DNA of 60,000 bases from Adiantum capillus-veneris (GCA_014529385.2 CM043956.1:66516281-66576280), one strand, 5' to 3'. Counted from the first letter of the stretch, positions 46,957 through 58,845 are shown. The notes: generated from the letters alone by a model not told the origin. Translations and numbers: made by a program.

Positions 46957-47969
46957 TATTGGAATGTGTGCGGTTTAGCTGGGAAGGTGCAAAACCTCTT
47001 GCTGTGAGAGTTCGTGAGATGAGAGTCACAAACACTTTGTGAAAAGCATTTTTGGAGAATCACCAACCCTCTTTCTAAGGGTGGCTAAAAATCTAAGAGT
47101 GTTCGTGACAGCAAAGTCACAAACCCTCTTTCCTATCGTACTTGAAAACTGCTTGTTTTCGTAGTTGAGATTATAATGAGAGGATCATCAAATCACATTT
47201 CATTTCACTTAAACAGACCATTGAAAAACACTAAAGTTTCATCCATGAAACCTCAATGCTCATACAAGCACAAATCTCAATCAAAACCCAAACCTCTTTC
47301 ATGGCATCATGTAGCCTCGCCTCCAATTACATAATCGTAACATCAAACAAATGAAAGGAATACTCGAGCTTCCACCTTCATGGCGATCATTTTTTGAAAT
47401 TGCAGATTATTAAGAGTTTCTAAAGTGAAGCCCGCACACTAAGGGGAAACCCTAATTCACTCCCTCACAAGCTCAGATACAAGATTACGAAGAGGCGGGA
47501 CTGCCCTACACATAGATTGAGCAAACATGGAAGCAATTGCACAGTAGAGCAAAATTGATGTGGTTTTTTTGTGTGTAAAAAGAAGCCCTCCCTCTCTTAC
47601 CCACGGCATTTTCACCTGATATATCAATTTCTAGGCCATTTTTTCACTTTGGACCATAACTAGGCCATTTTCAGCTCATTTTTTATGCGAAAAATCCCAA
47701 ACGGAGTCAGGAAAATTCCTAGATTTGTGGGATCACTCGCATAAGCATAAAAAGCATAGATAAGCATTATTTTTCATCAGTATATCATTTTGGGTCACTT
47801 TCCATGCAATTCTGCAACTACACCTGTTAGCTGTTATTTTTGGCAATTTCTGTCCGCATGAGTCTTTATAGATGAGATGAGCGTGCCAACATGAAACACT
47901 TGGAATATGTACATTGTCAAACCAGATTGTCAATATTATCAAGTGGGAAAGCACGCAAAGGCGCTACGT
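46957..47969 (-). repeat. G2 3' LTR, distal part
   Basis: Homologous to 57612-58685, beginning with TATTGGAATGTG instead of TGTCGGAATGTG. It ends in GCTACGT, where the nested insert starts; the target copy is ACGT at 47966-47969. Confidence 0.92.
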
Positions 47970-48495
47970 TGAGCCGGGAAGGCACTGGGCCCCTTGCTGT
48001 GAGAGGTGCGAGGAAAAGAGTTGCAGCAGCCACAATTAACGGTAACAGAGCTTAGAACAGACAATTTACCTTAAACCAAACAATCAACAGTATCCCTATT
48101 TTAATCAAATATTAATGGAGGAGTTTATGCTCCTTACAAGGATTGTCCTGGTCTAATCTAGGTGCTAATTAAGAAAATCAAAATTGAACTGCCTTGTTAT
48201 GCCTTCAGTTTCTTCCCGCCATGGCTTAGGAACTTTGACTTCCAATGGCCATCTGATTTGGCTTAAGATTTATGGCTTAAAATCCCGGATTTCAATGGGC
48301 TTAGGCAGCTTAGATAGCTTAGGCTTCATATTAGAGAGCTCATGATAATGATGGCTAATGAGATCCGAGATTAAGGTTATCCAGGTTAAGGTTTTGATGG
48401 CTTATGATGACCTGGTTAAGAGATTAGTCTTATCCAGGTGAAGGGCTTAAGGATTTCGTTTAGAGCTTAGGTTGAGGGCTAATGAGTTTGAGAAG

Positions 48496-48663
48496 CTTGG
48501 CTTAGAGCTCATGATCATGAAGGCTTAGGCTTGGCTTAATGAGATTGGAGCTTGGCTTAGAGCTCATGATCATCAAGGCTTAGGCTTAGCTTAATGATAT
48601 TGGAGATTTTCCTTAGAGCTCGTGATCATCAAGGCTTACGCTTGGCTTACTGAGATTGGAGAG
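48496..48663. repeat. Tandem repeat, three units of ~56 bp
   Basis: Units with CTTAGAGCTC(A/G)TGATCAT start at 48501, 48556 and 48612, followed by AAGGCTTA and TGAGATTGGAG. The whole stretch 48230-48740 is rich in GGCTTA words, so the array is the sharpest part of a larger degenerate one. Confidence 0.85.
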
Positions 48664-49050
48664 TATGGTCATCAAGGCTAAAGATGGCTAAGTGAAATTG
48701 AGAGCTTTGGCTTGGCTAATGAGAGATTAGAGATCTTGGTTTGGCTAATAAGAGACCATGATTATCAAGGCTTTCTTCCCCGGGAGACAAGGAAGACCCA
48801 AAATGATAAGAGGAGAAGAAGCATCCATCAAAAGACGAGAGATTTAGCTTGGTTCAATGCGATCAAGGACTCTAGATTTCTCCTAGAGAGAGCGCTCCAA
48901 TGAAAAGAGGAGAGAAAAATCAAGAAAACGAGAGAGAGTCCAAGAGAACAACAACCTTCCCTTTATAGGCTGCATGGGCAAAATTCCTATTTTTGGCCAT
49001 CCCATTAGCAATATCGCTAATGGGAATGGCTCCCTGATGACATGGTACTC

Positions 49051-50164
49051 TGAATGCCGAGGCGCACGGAATGCGGCTGGACCAATGCCGAAATTATTTG
49101 CCCTGGTGTCTTCTCCTTTTCTCGTCTCTCGCTCGCATTCATCAGAGCATCAATGCCGCCTGCGCGAGCATCCCAAGCCTCTCCCCACACTACCTGCGCC
49201 CTCCTGCTCACGCCATTGCCTTTTTGCTTTATGGCTTCACACCCTATTAAACTAGGGTGGCCACCTCACCTTGGGCGGGCAGTTAGTTTACCAATCGGAC
49301 GGCCATTCTCCTTTGCTCATGGGCGGACACCGGCTTATGGGCGGCCTTAAGACTTTTGGGTGGCCAAGGCCTTGTAAGGACACCACATTTAGTATACACA
49401 TCGGTCGTAGCATCGCCAAGCAGAATATATTTCACCAGTAGTCCTTGTCTAACAATATCTTCATGAATTTTGATGCCCCGCATTACTTTTTCTACAGTGC
49501 CATATGCCTTCAATATGCAAGTATAAGTGATTGCATTCGGAGAGTTTTCCTCTCTGCTCCAAATAGCCAGCTTCCTAGTCCTGCCTTGTTGGGTATATCC
49601 CGCGATCATTGCATTCCAAGATCCGATCGAGAGCCAAAAACTCTGAGATGGCACTCCAATCAGTGGACCCGACTAGTGCGGAACCGGCCCCCGATAAATC
49701 TTTAACAGCAGTCAATAACTTGGCAACCGTAAATCTGATCACCGATCTGAAAAGACCGATGCGCTCCACAAAGTGAGCACTTAAGCCCGACACAATCATT
49801 TCATTGTTTTCCCCTCAACTGCAGTTGCCCAATCCGGTACGGATCTGCTATTGACTCAATCTTCAAACTCACATAACTTCCTATCTATAGCTCCGCTTGA
49901 TGAGCCGTAAAGACAGACCTATAGAGCACTTTGAGTACTTCAACTTTGATTAATAAATTGCATGTTATGACCTCTTCAATCATACTCACTATTAAGAATT
50001 ACCAAGACATCTTTTGGCCCTTAGAGCCGCATGTGGCACACTTTCAACTTAAAAGTGGCTTGTTAGCAAGCCCTTATTACTGCTAAATAATCCTATAGGA
50101 TTCAAATAAACCTGATTGGCATTCCTTTGTTCATTTGCTTGCATGGAAGAGGAGCGCCATGACA
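49051..50164. repeat. Direct repeat A (end of left LTR-like arm)
   Basis: Repeated at 50582-51689 with many substitutions and small indels. It ends GCCATGACA. It includes the PPR fragment, GC-rich sequence with GGGCGGCC words and an AT-rich 3' part. Confidence 0.9.
49353..49622 (-). pseudogene. PPR gene fragment inside repeat A
   Basis: Reverse-strand reading SWNAMIAGYTQQG, then after a frame-breaking 8-bp loss EENSPNAITYTCILKAYGTV, GIKIHEDIVRQGLL, YILLGDATTDVYTKCG. This is consecutive PPR S, P and L motif sequence as in plant PLS-class proteins. Only about 90 codons remain, bounded on both sides by unrelated GC-rich DNA, so it looks like a captured gene piece rather than a decayed gene in place. 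Intact proteins of this class bind organellar RNA. Confidence 0.85.
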
Positions 50165-50581
50165 TCCATCACGCTCGCTTTAGGGAACCTTATGAAGCTC
50201 AAGTATGCCTTACTCTGTCTGCACACGGAATGGTCATCAAGTTCAGGTAGTAGAACCATCTCAAAAGCTATGATGATAATAACATAACAATTGTCCAAAG
50301 ATGTTAGCTGGAAGCTAGCGATGTAAGCTTATTGATCATATAACCAAAAACACTTCTATCTTAGCATACATCCAAAAACAAGTCTACCGCCAAGTAACCT
50401 GCTACAGAAAAATAAATGATATCCTTAAATGTGCAAGTTGCTCTTCAATAGATCCCACGTTCAAATGGGATAATAAGAATTTGCCCCAATAGTGGTGCAA
50501 CATAATATCCTGATAAGCATACATATCCTGACTTCAAGTGTTTCTGCTCCAAATATGCTATTCCAGGATCTACGTTGCAGG
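50165..50581. other. Interior of the nested element
   Basis: 417 bp between the two direct repeats. No primer-binding site beginning TGG follows the left repeat, and no coding sequence is recognised. Confidence 0.5.
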
Positions 50582-51689
50582 CGGAATGCTGAGGCACACG
50601 GAATGTGGTCGGACCAGTGCCCTGGCGTCTTCTCCTTTCTCGTCTCTGGCTCGCGCTCATCAGAGCATCAATGCCGCCTGCGCGAGCATCCCAAGCCTTT
50701 CCCTGCACTGCTCGCACACTCCTGCTCACGCCATTGCCTTTTTGCTTTATGGCGTCACACCCTATTAAATTAGGGTGGCCACCTCACCTTGGGCGGGCGG
50801 TTGACTTACCAATCGGACGGCCATTCTCCTTAGCTCATGGACGGACACCGGCTTATGGGCGGCCTTAATACTTTTGGGTGACCAAGGCCTTGTACGGGCA
50901 CCACATTTAGTATACACATCGTCCGTAGCATCGCCAAGCAGAATATATCTCACCAACACTCCTTGTCTAACAATATCTTCATGAAGTTCGATTCCCGGCA
51001 TTACTTTTGACAGTGCCATATGCCTTCAATATGCAAGTATAAGTGATTGCATTCGGAGAGTTTTCCTCTCTTTGCATCTGCTCCAAATAGCTAGCTTCCT
51101 CGTCCGGCCTTGTTGGGCATATCCCTCGATCATTGCATTCCAAGCTCCGGTCGAGAGCCAAAAACTCTGAGATGGCACTCCAACCGAATGGACCAGACTA
51201 GTGCAGAACCGGCCCCCGGTAAATCTTTAACGGTCAATAACTTGGCAACCGTAAATCCGATCACCAATCTGAAAAGACCGACGTGATCCACAAAGTGAGA
51301 ACTTCAGACCGGCATATTCATTTCATTCTTGTCCCCTCAGCTGCAGTTGCCCAATCTGGTACAGATCTGCAATCCGGTACAGATCTTCAAACTGACATAA
51401 ATTCGTATATGTAGCTCCGATTGACGAGCCGTAAAGACAAGCATGAAGAGCACTTTGATTACTTCGACTTTGATTAATTAAATCCTAGTTATGACCACTT
51501 CAAGCATACTCACTGTTTAGCATTACCAAGACATCTTTTGGCCCTTAGAGCCGCATCTGGCACAATTTAAACTTAAAATTGGCTTGTTAGCAAGCCCTTA
51601 TTACTGTTGAATAATCTTGTAGGATTTAAATAAACTTGATTGGCATTCCTTTTCTCATTTTCTTGTCATGGAAGCAGAGCGGCATGACA
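50582..51689. repeat. Direct repeat B (right LTR-like arm)
   Basis: Second copy of 49051-50164, ending GGCATGACA directly at the ACGT target duplication. It supports the element's right border. Confidence 0.9.
50872..51141 (-). pseudogene. PPR gene fragment inside repeat B
   Basis: Same fragment as in repeat A but with different damage. Here LEQMQREENSPNAITYTCILKAYGTV is uninterrupted, whereas the join to IELHEDIVRQGVLV is frameshifted and NAMIAGYT is altered. The two copies have therefore decayed separately since the repeat arose. Confidence 0.85.
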
Positions 51690-51856
51690 ACGTCCAGGGC
51701 CACGATTCCTCGGATAGGTATGCAGATGATAGCAACCGTAGCAAACGCTTTAGCTTTATCACAATATGTGCATTTTTTTTTCTTTCGATGCATTGAGAAG
51801 TGTCAAAAGTGAGGTAAATATTTTATTTCACACTATGTATGTGCTACAGCACGACA
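51690..51856 (-). repeat. G2 3' LTR, proximal part
   Basis: Homologous to 58682-58845 (GGGCCACGATTCC, GATAGGTATGCA, GCATTGAGAAGTGTCAAA, TTTCACACTATGTA). On the reverse strand it is the start of the 3' LTR, TGTCGTGCTGTAGC. Confidence 0.9.
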
Positions 51857-51873
51857 TCAACCCCCTCTGAACC
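51857..51873 (-). other. Polypurine tract of G2
   Basis: On the reverse strand GGTTCAGAGGGGGTTGA directly precedes the LTR start, as expected for plus-strand priming. Confidence 0.75.
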
Positions 51874-52022
51874 TTCACATTATTCAGCATGTGCCAACAT
51901 TTTTCCTATGTAGGTTTAATCTTCATTAAGATCCACAAATATTTGGATGTCATTTTCGTCTTCTCCAAAGTTTGGAAGATCATCCTCATCTGTAGCAATG
52001 CCATTAGTTTCTTATCATCATC

Positions 52023-53250
52023 TTATTGTGAATCAAAAGGATCATTATCATGTCTCCTCTTGAACCTCTTGATTCTTTTGCCTGCTATGGGAATTTTAAG
52101 CTCTATTCCATTGATCTCCCTCAAAGTATATGTAGCATTTCCATGCACATGTTTGACAATATAGGGACCAAACCACCTTTTTGCAGTTTTTCTTTGTGTG
52201 GTGTGCTGGGTGTCAAGGCTATTGTCATATATTAGGATCCAATCACCCTTCAATAGGCTTTGGTCATCGAAGCCTATGTCTTTTATCAAACCTATCTTTA
52301 TTTTTCAGCCTTGCATCCTTCAATCGAGCTTTTTCAATATCTATGTCTTCTTGTCTTCTTTCCAATTTCTTTAGCAAAGCAAGCAGATTTTCTCTACTTA
52401 CACCATCTTCCCAAGGTAATATGTTCCAAGTAGGAACTACGTTCTCAATTGGCATGACTGGGCTTCTGACCATACATCAATTTAGTAGGAATGTAACCAG
52501 TGAGTTGTATGGTCGGCCCATAAAGCATATGCTAGCAACCCTGGGCATTCACGCATTCTTCCTTTGCATGCCTTAGCCAAAGCTTTGACAATAGGAGGAT
52601 GTCATCTTTCTCTTTTTCCATTTCCCTCTGGATTATAAGCACAAGTCAGGGCTAGCTTAATATCAATTATTGTAAAGAAATCACTTGCTTCATCTGCATC
52701 TAACTCACCTCTATCAGTGGCTATCTTTTCCACACAGTCATAGCGGAAAATACATCTTCAAGAAAAAATTTACAAACAGCTTCTATAGTTTTTATCCGCA
52801 TGCATGCCCTTCCACTTGGCTTTTCAAGTCTTCTCTTGCAAGTACTAAGTATCTCATTTGCCAAAGTCCTAAAGGCATTGTGACTAGATCACCAACCCAT
52901 TTATAGTGCATGACTTATGGGTATGTAGGATGCAATCCATCATGATGGCGTACATTGGAACACATTTGGCATGTGACACAAGACTCCACAAAATTTGCTA
53001 CATCCTTATACATGCCTTTCCACCAATATCTTTCTTTCACTTTGAAAAAAGAAGCCCATACACCTCGATGTCCAGCATATAGGCTTTCATGAAGCTCTTT
53101 GATAATTTTGAGCTAAGTAGGATTATCACATACTGCTCGTAATGGTGTCCCATCTCTTCTTTTAGGATGTTTCCATAAGTAGCCATCCCTCAAGCAGAAT
53201 CCATATGACTTTGTTCTGATCCTTGTGAATTTTGATTCAGTCTAGTCATC
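52023..53250 (-). pseudogene. G2 integrase pseudogene
   Basis: Reverse-strand pieces give the zinc-binding domain (DGYLWKHPKRRDG, HESLYAGHRGVW, ESCVTCQMCSN), a badly broken core around 52500-52750, and the C-terminal region (MPIENVVPTWNILPWEDG, KARLKDARLKNKDRFDKRH, WFGPYIVKHVHGNATYTL). The last intact frame (52289-52023) ends in a basic RIKRFKRRHD stretch and an acidic tail. No chromodomain is evident. Several stops and frameshifts occur. Confidence 0.88.
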
Positions 53251-55100
53251 TTGTTTTTGTAAAGTACTCATGTAATGACCTATGAGCAACCATTCATCCT
53301 CGTAAAACTCCTCTAAAAAGAACTCAAGTGGATATACACTGCATATATCATCACACTTTGCATGAGAAATTGTGTAGAATTTTGTGTCCACTTCTTCTTC
53401 CTCATCAATCATATCATCCTCATCTTCATACCTTGCCCTTGAAAGCATATTTGCCATTGCATTATCTTTTCCTGCAATGTGATTAAATTCTGGGTTCAAG
53501 GACTTTATATAAGCAATCCACCTAAGCATAGCAATATCAAGAGTAGAGCAACTTGCAATCATCCGTAGAAGTGGTAAGCAATCAGTCTTCACAACTACAG
53601 ATGCTCCAATGGAGTACTCTTTGTCACACTTTAATGATGTAAGCAACCCCCATAACTCCCTTTTTACCTATGTATATGCTCTTTGGAGAGAGCTTAGAAC
53701 CTTGCCCCCAAACCTCACCACATACCTGTGTTTCTCTTCATCGTCTTGTCCTTTTGCCCATCCAATTCCAATTCAACTAGTGTCCACTGTCACAATCATG
53801 AGTCTTTCACACTCATAGTCAATCTTCCTCAAAGTTGGTGAAGACAACAACAATTGCTTCAACTTTCTCATAGCTTTTACATGTACATCATTCCATTGAT
53901 ACCTTTGGTTATTCCTTAGCAATTAAAAAGAGGATCTGCGACATGTGCATAATGTGGAATCCATATTAGATAGAGGACACATGCACCTAGAAACTTTCTC
54001 ACCTCTGTGATATTTATGCATAGTTCCTTCGTCCTCTGTATTGCATTCACTTAGCTTAAGCTGGACAAGGTCGACGGCCATGAGGATTACAAAGATGTCA
54101 CACTATAAATATTTCATCAACCCCAAACACTGACTTTTGTCGAGATAATGTAAGGTTCACTTCTTCCAGCCTTGTTAAAATTCTGTCACAATCATTGATG
54201 TGGTTTGCCATATATTTACAGTACCCCCTCAAATCCAGAGCCTCATCTTTTTTAGATAAGTTGCATTTTGATTGGAATGTCATCAAGAAAAGGCATTGTA
54301 ATTTGAGGTATGAATTCACGAAGGACTTTGTTCATACCTGTTCATGATGTGCACAACCAAGTTGGTTGCTCCCTGTGGTAAGGTGCACATCCTTACAAAA
54401 CCCAAGGGTGTTCTCATGGTAGTCAAGTCCCTGCTTTTCATTGCTAGTTGGAATTGATCATACCCTGAGTACAAATCCCCCATAGAATATATTGCCCTTC
54501 TTGCATATTCTTCTGCAAACTCATCTACAATTGGCCCTGTACCCATATTCTTGATTGTGACTTTGTTGACAGGTTGCATGTCTTGAATGAAGCGTAGAGC
54601 TCCATTTTTCTTTTGTACTGTGAACCATCTGCTTGATTAGGGGGCACATGAAGGTTCCAAAATCCCCATCTTTATCTTTTCATTCAGTAAATCTATAAGC
54701 TTTGGCAAGAGTGCTTTTGGCACTACAATTGGTCGTGGATTCCAACTTTTAACATGGAAAAGCTTTTACATGCAAGAGTCATTTAACATGTTAAAAGTTG
54801 AAGATGTCATTGCCTCCAACTTTTAACATCTTCAATGACTCTTACAGAAACTTGTGTCCAATTCTTTTTGGATCTCGGAGACTAGGTTGGAAAGAAGCCT
54901 GAACCATGGTTTCCTTGCAATCTGTAGGCAAACGCAGTGCCACTGGTTTCACCTTATTTTCTATAATCTTGTACTTTGTCTCCACTCTCACTTATAGATC
55001 TTTTTTCACATTGAAGAACTCCTCATCTTTGAAAGACTCAATGATCCTATATATGTCCATAGAAGCTACTTTTACCACATCATTTCCTTGTTGAAAACTA
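53242..55100 (-). pseudogene. G2 reverse transcriptase and RNase H pseudogene
   Basis: RT begins near 55100 (KYKIIENKVKPVAL), continues with MQPVNKVTIKN, DLYSGYDQFQLAMKSRDLT and TPLGFVRMCTLPQGATN (54579-54316), and then a frameshifted stretch where the YxDD-type active site should be (54260-54300), followed by HINDCDRILTRLEEVNLTLS. RNase H follows to 53242: GWAKGQDDEEKHRYVVRFGG, LWGLLTSL, then KTDCLPLLRMI and LNPEFNHIAGKDNAMANML. A stretch at 54740-54850 contains a local direct and inverted repeat. Many stops occur. Confidence 0.87.
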
Positions 55101-55497
55101 GAACCTATTATAGCATTAAGATCACCCATAGTATCTACAAAAGAAGCCTCCTTAAAAACACCTGAAATGTAATCCTATTCATCTACCAAATTATGGTTTT
55201 GTATTTTCTCTATACAGTATTTACATATTGTTTTTGTCCTTTCTTTAAATCTCCAAGCAGTGTGAAAGATACTGATCCATACTTTGCTACTAGGGCACCT
55301 AAAAGAAAAAGATTTGTCTCCCTTTGGATCATGCCAGAACCTTTTTCTTCATGTACCACTGCACTCCTGCTTTACAATGGTACTCGGCCCAAACCCCTCA
55401 TCTTCCTTTGATCTTGAAACTCCTTGCGTGGTTTTGGTAGAGAATGGTCCCTTAGGTTGTCACGATTTTGCTCATGGTCAATGCAAACTGTCAAGAA

Positions 55498-55835
55498 CTA
55501 AACAACTAGTTTTTTATCTTTTCTTTTGACCCTGGCATAGGCAGATCCATCATCCAATACTTCTGTCTCCATTCGCACTGCAGTGATGTATGGTTGTCCA
55601 AGGATTAGAGGATAGCTTGACATCTCTTGAACAAATAAATTTAGCTCACCTTTCACATCCCCTATGGTTACATTAACATTAGGAAAAGCACCATAAAGAT
55701 GCCCAGATGAGTTGTTTGCAGTCCTAATCATCCACCCATGGTGAGTAATAATTGTCCACTTTCCCTTCATATAGAGACTCTTGGACATGAGGTTAATCTA
55801 TGAACAATGGTCTATCAAGGCCACGTAAGGCTCCT
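55498..55835 (-). pseudogene. G2 aspartic protease pseudogene
   Basis: The active-site region reads VALIDHCS, then a stop, then INLMS, where the family would have an acidic-Gly motif. The flap and C-terminal part follow (WMIRTANNSSGHLYGAF, NVTIGDVKGELNLFVQEM, YPLILGQPYITAVRME). It is joined in frame to the Gag linker upstream. The altered active site and the stop make it inactive. Confidence 0.8.
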
Positions 55836-57542
55836 CAAGATCTCCCACCTTAACCAAGCTTTCTTGTAGCCCTTGCCCAATGGTTCTAGAATAGTGGCTC
55901 TTGTGAGGTGCTTCATCTTCATCTTCATCTTCAAATTTAACATGCCTATTTCTACCGCTCGAAGACTGGTAGCAGCTTACAAAATTTTCATCTTCATCTA
56001 TTTGTTTTACTTGTATCACATGTGTCTTTGAAGCACTCTCCTCAGCCTCTGATTGGATAGACTTTGTTAAAGCTTGTCGCTTCCTTCTTATGATATCAAT
56101 GATTTCCTCGTGTAGCTCTCTCTTTGCAATGTGAAGTACTTCTCCCAATGTAAACTCCACCTTGCTATTTAAGATCCTTTCCTCTAAAACATTCTTTAAA
56201 TCTGTGGGAGCTTCAATATTTGATTGTAGATTGTATGATGGGCTTTTTCCCTTGCTCTTTTCTTGATCTTGCTTCTCCTTTGGTGTTGTATCTCTCATTG
56301 TTACTTCTTGTGATGGAGGTTCCCCTGCCATGGGCTCTTGAGAGGGACCCGGATCCTTTCTTCCTCCACCTCTAGTAGCCCTCTTTGAGGGGCCTTCATC
56401 CCCATTTTCTCTCCTACATTTTCCTTCAAAAAGTGCCTTGTGGCCTCAACTCTTTGCAATGTTGGCATGCACTCACAAGGAATCTACAGGTTCATTCCAC
56501 CCAGTCTCAAGAGGGATACAATCTCTAGCTTCATGTTACATTTATTTAGTCATCTTTCCCTTCATAGCTAGCTCGATCGCAGATGGCCAGACATCTTCAC
56601 CATCCTCACTCACGTCTTCAATAGATTTTGACCCTTTGAGCATGACTTGACCAGCTTCAAGCCAAATGCTGATGCTTTAACCATTGAGATAGCATGGCTG
56701 GTTTCCATGTACTCAACTAGCTTTTTCATTCCTCCTTTGCCAAAGTTGGTCGCCAAGGGCTTCCCTGTTTTAGTAAGATGTATCTTTCCTTCTTTGAAGA
56801 AGACAAGATCTTTACCCAATGCATCTTTGAAGCTTTCACAGTCCCTTCTAGAATGATATGGGCTATCACACCATATGCACCTATTTAAAAACCCCTCTCT
56901 GTACAGGGAGACTTCATCTTGTACATCATTCCACCTTGTCTTCAAACCTTGTGCTGTATCTTTGTCTTCCAAGAGAAGGTCTAGCTTTTCTTTGATTTCT
57001 TTGCCCACTGCTTGTAGGAAAAGTTATACATTCTCCCAATCCAAGGAAGCTTGTTTAGTTTGTGCTATTTGAACATAGTGTCGTTCAAACTCTCTGAGAA
57101 GCTTTGTAGCAGAAATCCCTTCTTTAGGCTTTGCAACCCAATCTAAGAAAGTTCTCCTGGTCACCCTCTCAGAGTCCTCCATAAAGTAGTCTTCCTTTAG
57201 AGCAAGCTTGAATTCCTCCCAATTTCTTCCATGAGCATTTTGAATTTCCCTAATACAATCTCTGATCTTTGGGACACAAAGTAGCTCAAAACTTCGGACC
57301 ATGTCTTCCTCACACACTCGGTTCAACTCCATTTCCTTCGTATAATCTCATAGATACTTTTTGATGTATTTTCCATCAAACTGGTCAATTCTCTTTACAA
57401 TGGACTATAGTGCTTTTGTGGTTGAAATCTAGCTTCTTTCCGCTGCTTGTTGTTGCTGGATATACATGGCAAATGCTTGCAGAAACATTTGCATGACTAC
57501 AGGATTAACATGCATCCCATGTGTCTCTTGATTTTCATCCAT
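55798..57542 (-). pseudogene. G2 gag pseudogene
   Basis: The likely start is the ATG at 57542 (MDENQETHGMHVNPVVMQMF), about 70 bp after the LTR. After a frameshift near 57430 the capsid reading runs QFDGKYIKKYL, MELNRVCEEDMVRSFELL, CIREIQNAHGRNWEEFKLAL and so on. A zinc knuckle CX2CX4HX4C (CIWCDSPYHSRRDC) lies near 56840-56880. The linker 56331-55798 is open for 177 codons (SPSYNLQSNIEAPTDLKNVL, then a Glu/Asp-rich patch) and leads into the protease. Gag would form the particle and package RNA. Confidence 0.87.
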
Positions 57543-57611
57543 GGCTAACAAAGTATGTATATCAATTTACAAACTCTCACCCTAGAAACTTCGCGTCGAG
57601 CTCAACAAAAA

Positions 57612-58845
57612 TGTCGGAATGTGTGCGGTCTAGCTGGGAAGGTGCAAAACCTCTTGCTGTGAGAGTTCGTGATGAGAGTCACAAACACTTTGTGAAAAGC
57701 ATTTGTGAAGAATCACCAACCCTCTTTCTAAGGGTGACCAAAAATCCAAGAGAATTTGTGACAACAAAGTCACAAACCCTCTTTCCTACCGTGCTTGGAA
57801 ATTACATGTTTTTGTAGTTGAGATTATTGATGAGTGGATCACCAAATCACATTCAGTTTCACTTAAAAAGACAATTGAAAAACACTAAAGGTCCATCCAT
57901 GAAACCTCAATGCTCATACAAGGACAAATATCAATTAAAACCCAAACCTCTTTCATGGTATCATGTAGCATCGCCCCCAATTACATAGTCGTAACATCAA
58001 ACAATTGAAAGGAATACTCGAGCTTCCACCTTCATGGCGACCATTTTTTGAATTGGTAGAGATTTAAGAGCTTCTAAAATGAAGCCCGCACTGACAAGGG
58101 GAAACCCTAATTCACTCCCTCGCAAGATCAGATACATGATTAGAAAGAGGCGGGACTGCCCTACACATAGATTGAGCAACCATAGAAGCAATGCACAATA
58201 GAGCAAAATTGCTGGTCTTTTTCTTTTTGTAAAAAACAGCCCTCCCTCTCTTAACCACGGATTTTTCAGCTGATGTGTCAATTTTTAGGCCATTCTGGAC
58301 CAAAGCTATGCCATTTTTAGCTCATTTTGCCACTTTAGACCAAAAGTAGGACATTTTCAGCTCATTTTTGAGCCAAAAAATTATCACTTTTTATGCGAAA
58401 AATCCCAAACGGAGTCAGGAAAATCCCTAAATTTATGGGATCACTGGCATAAGCATAAAAATCATAAATAATCATCATTTTTAATCAATATATCATTTTG
58501 GGTAACTTTCCATGCAATTGTGGCAATCGTGCATGTTAGCTGCTATTTTTGGCAGTTTCTTGTCCACATCAGTCTTTATAGACGAGATGAGTGTGCCACC
58601 ATGAAACACTTGGAATATGTACATTGTCAAACCAAATCATCAATATTATCAAGTGGAAAAGCACGCAAAGGCACCACGTCTAGGGCCACGATTCCCCGGA
58701 TAGGTATGCATATGATAGTGACCGCAACAGACACTTTAGCATATATCAGATTATGTAAATTATTGTTTTTCTTTTCATGCATTGAGAAGTGTCAAAGTGA
58801 GGTGAACGTTTTTATTTCACACTATGTACGTGCCACATCACGACA
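57612..58845 (-). repeat. G2 5' LTR, 1.23 kb
   Basis: Complete, with plus-strand ends TGTCGGAATGTG and CATCACGACA. It is the intact reference for the broken copy at 46957-47969 plus 51690-51856 and for the truncated copy at 41698-42656. No conventional tRNA primer site (TGG...) follows its end on the reverse strand. Confidence 0.92.

Larger units (their letters stand above)
47970..51689. mobile_element. Nested LTR-like element carrying PPR fragments, 3.72 kb
   Basis: It interrupts a gypsy LTR exactly between two copies of ACGT (47966-47969 and 51690-51693). The unbroken LTR at 58680-58690 has a single ACGT there. The insert starts TGAGCCGGG and ends CATGACA, so it has TG...CA ends. Its last 1.1 kb (50582-51689) repeats 49051-50164, which also ends CATGACA, as expected for LTRs with a 417-bp interior. 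The right LTR would then lack its first 1.08 kb. Both repeats contain a reverse-strand PPR gene fragment. No gag or pol is present. A non-autonomous LTR element is the best reading; a duplicated composite insertion is the alternative. Confidence 0.7.
46957..58845 (-). mobile_element. Ty3/gypsy retrotransposon (G2), split by a nested insertion
   Basis: On the reverse strand this is a whole element: 5' LTR (57612-58845), gag, protease, RT, RNase H, integrase, polypurine tract and 3' LTR (51856 down to 46957). The 3' LTR is interrupted by a foreign element at 47970-51689. Without that insert the element is about 8.2 kb. LTRs are about 1.2 kb, begin and end TGTCG...CGACA in both senses, and look roughly 90% or a little more identical. 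Outer flanks do not show a clear target duplication. All reading frames are broken. Confidence 0.92.

Noticed and set aside
52289-57542. A host gene encoding the acidic/basic 177-codon frame at 55798-56331
   Set aside because: It sits between Gag and protease of a gypsy element in the same orientation and leads into the protease active site, so it is the Gag linker.
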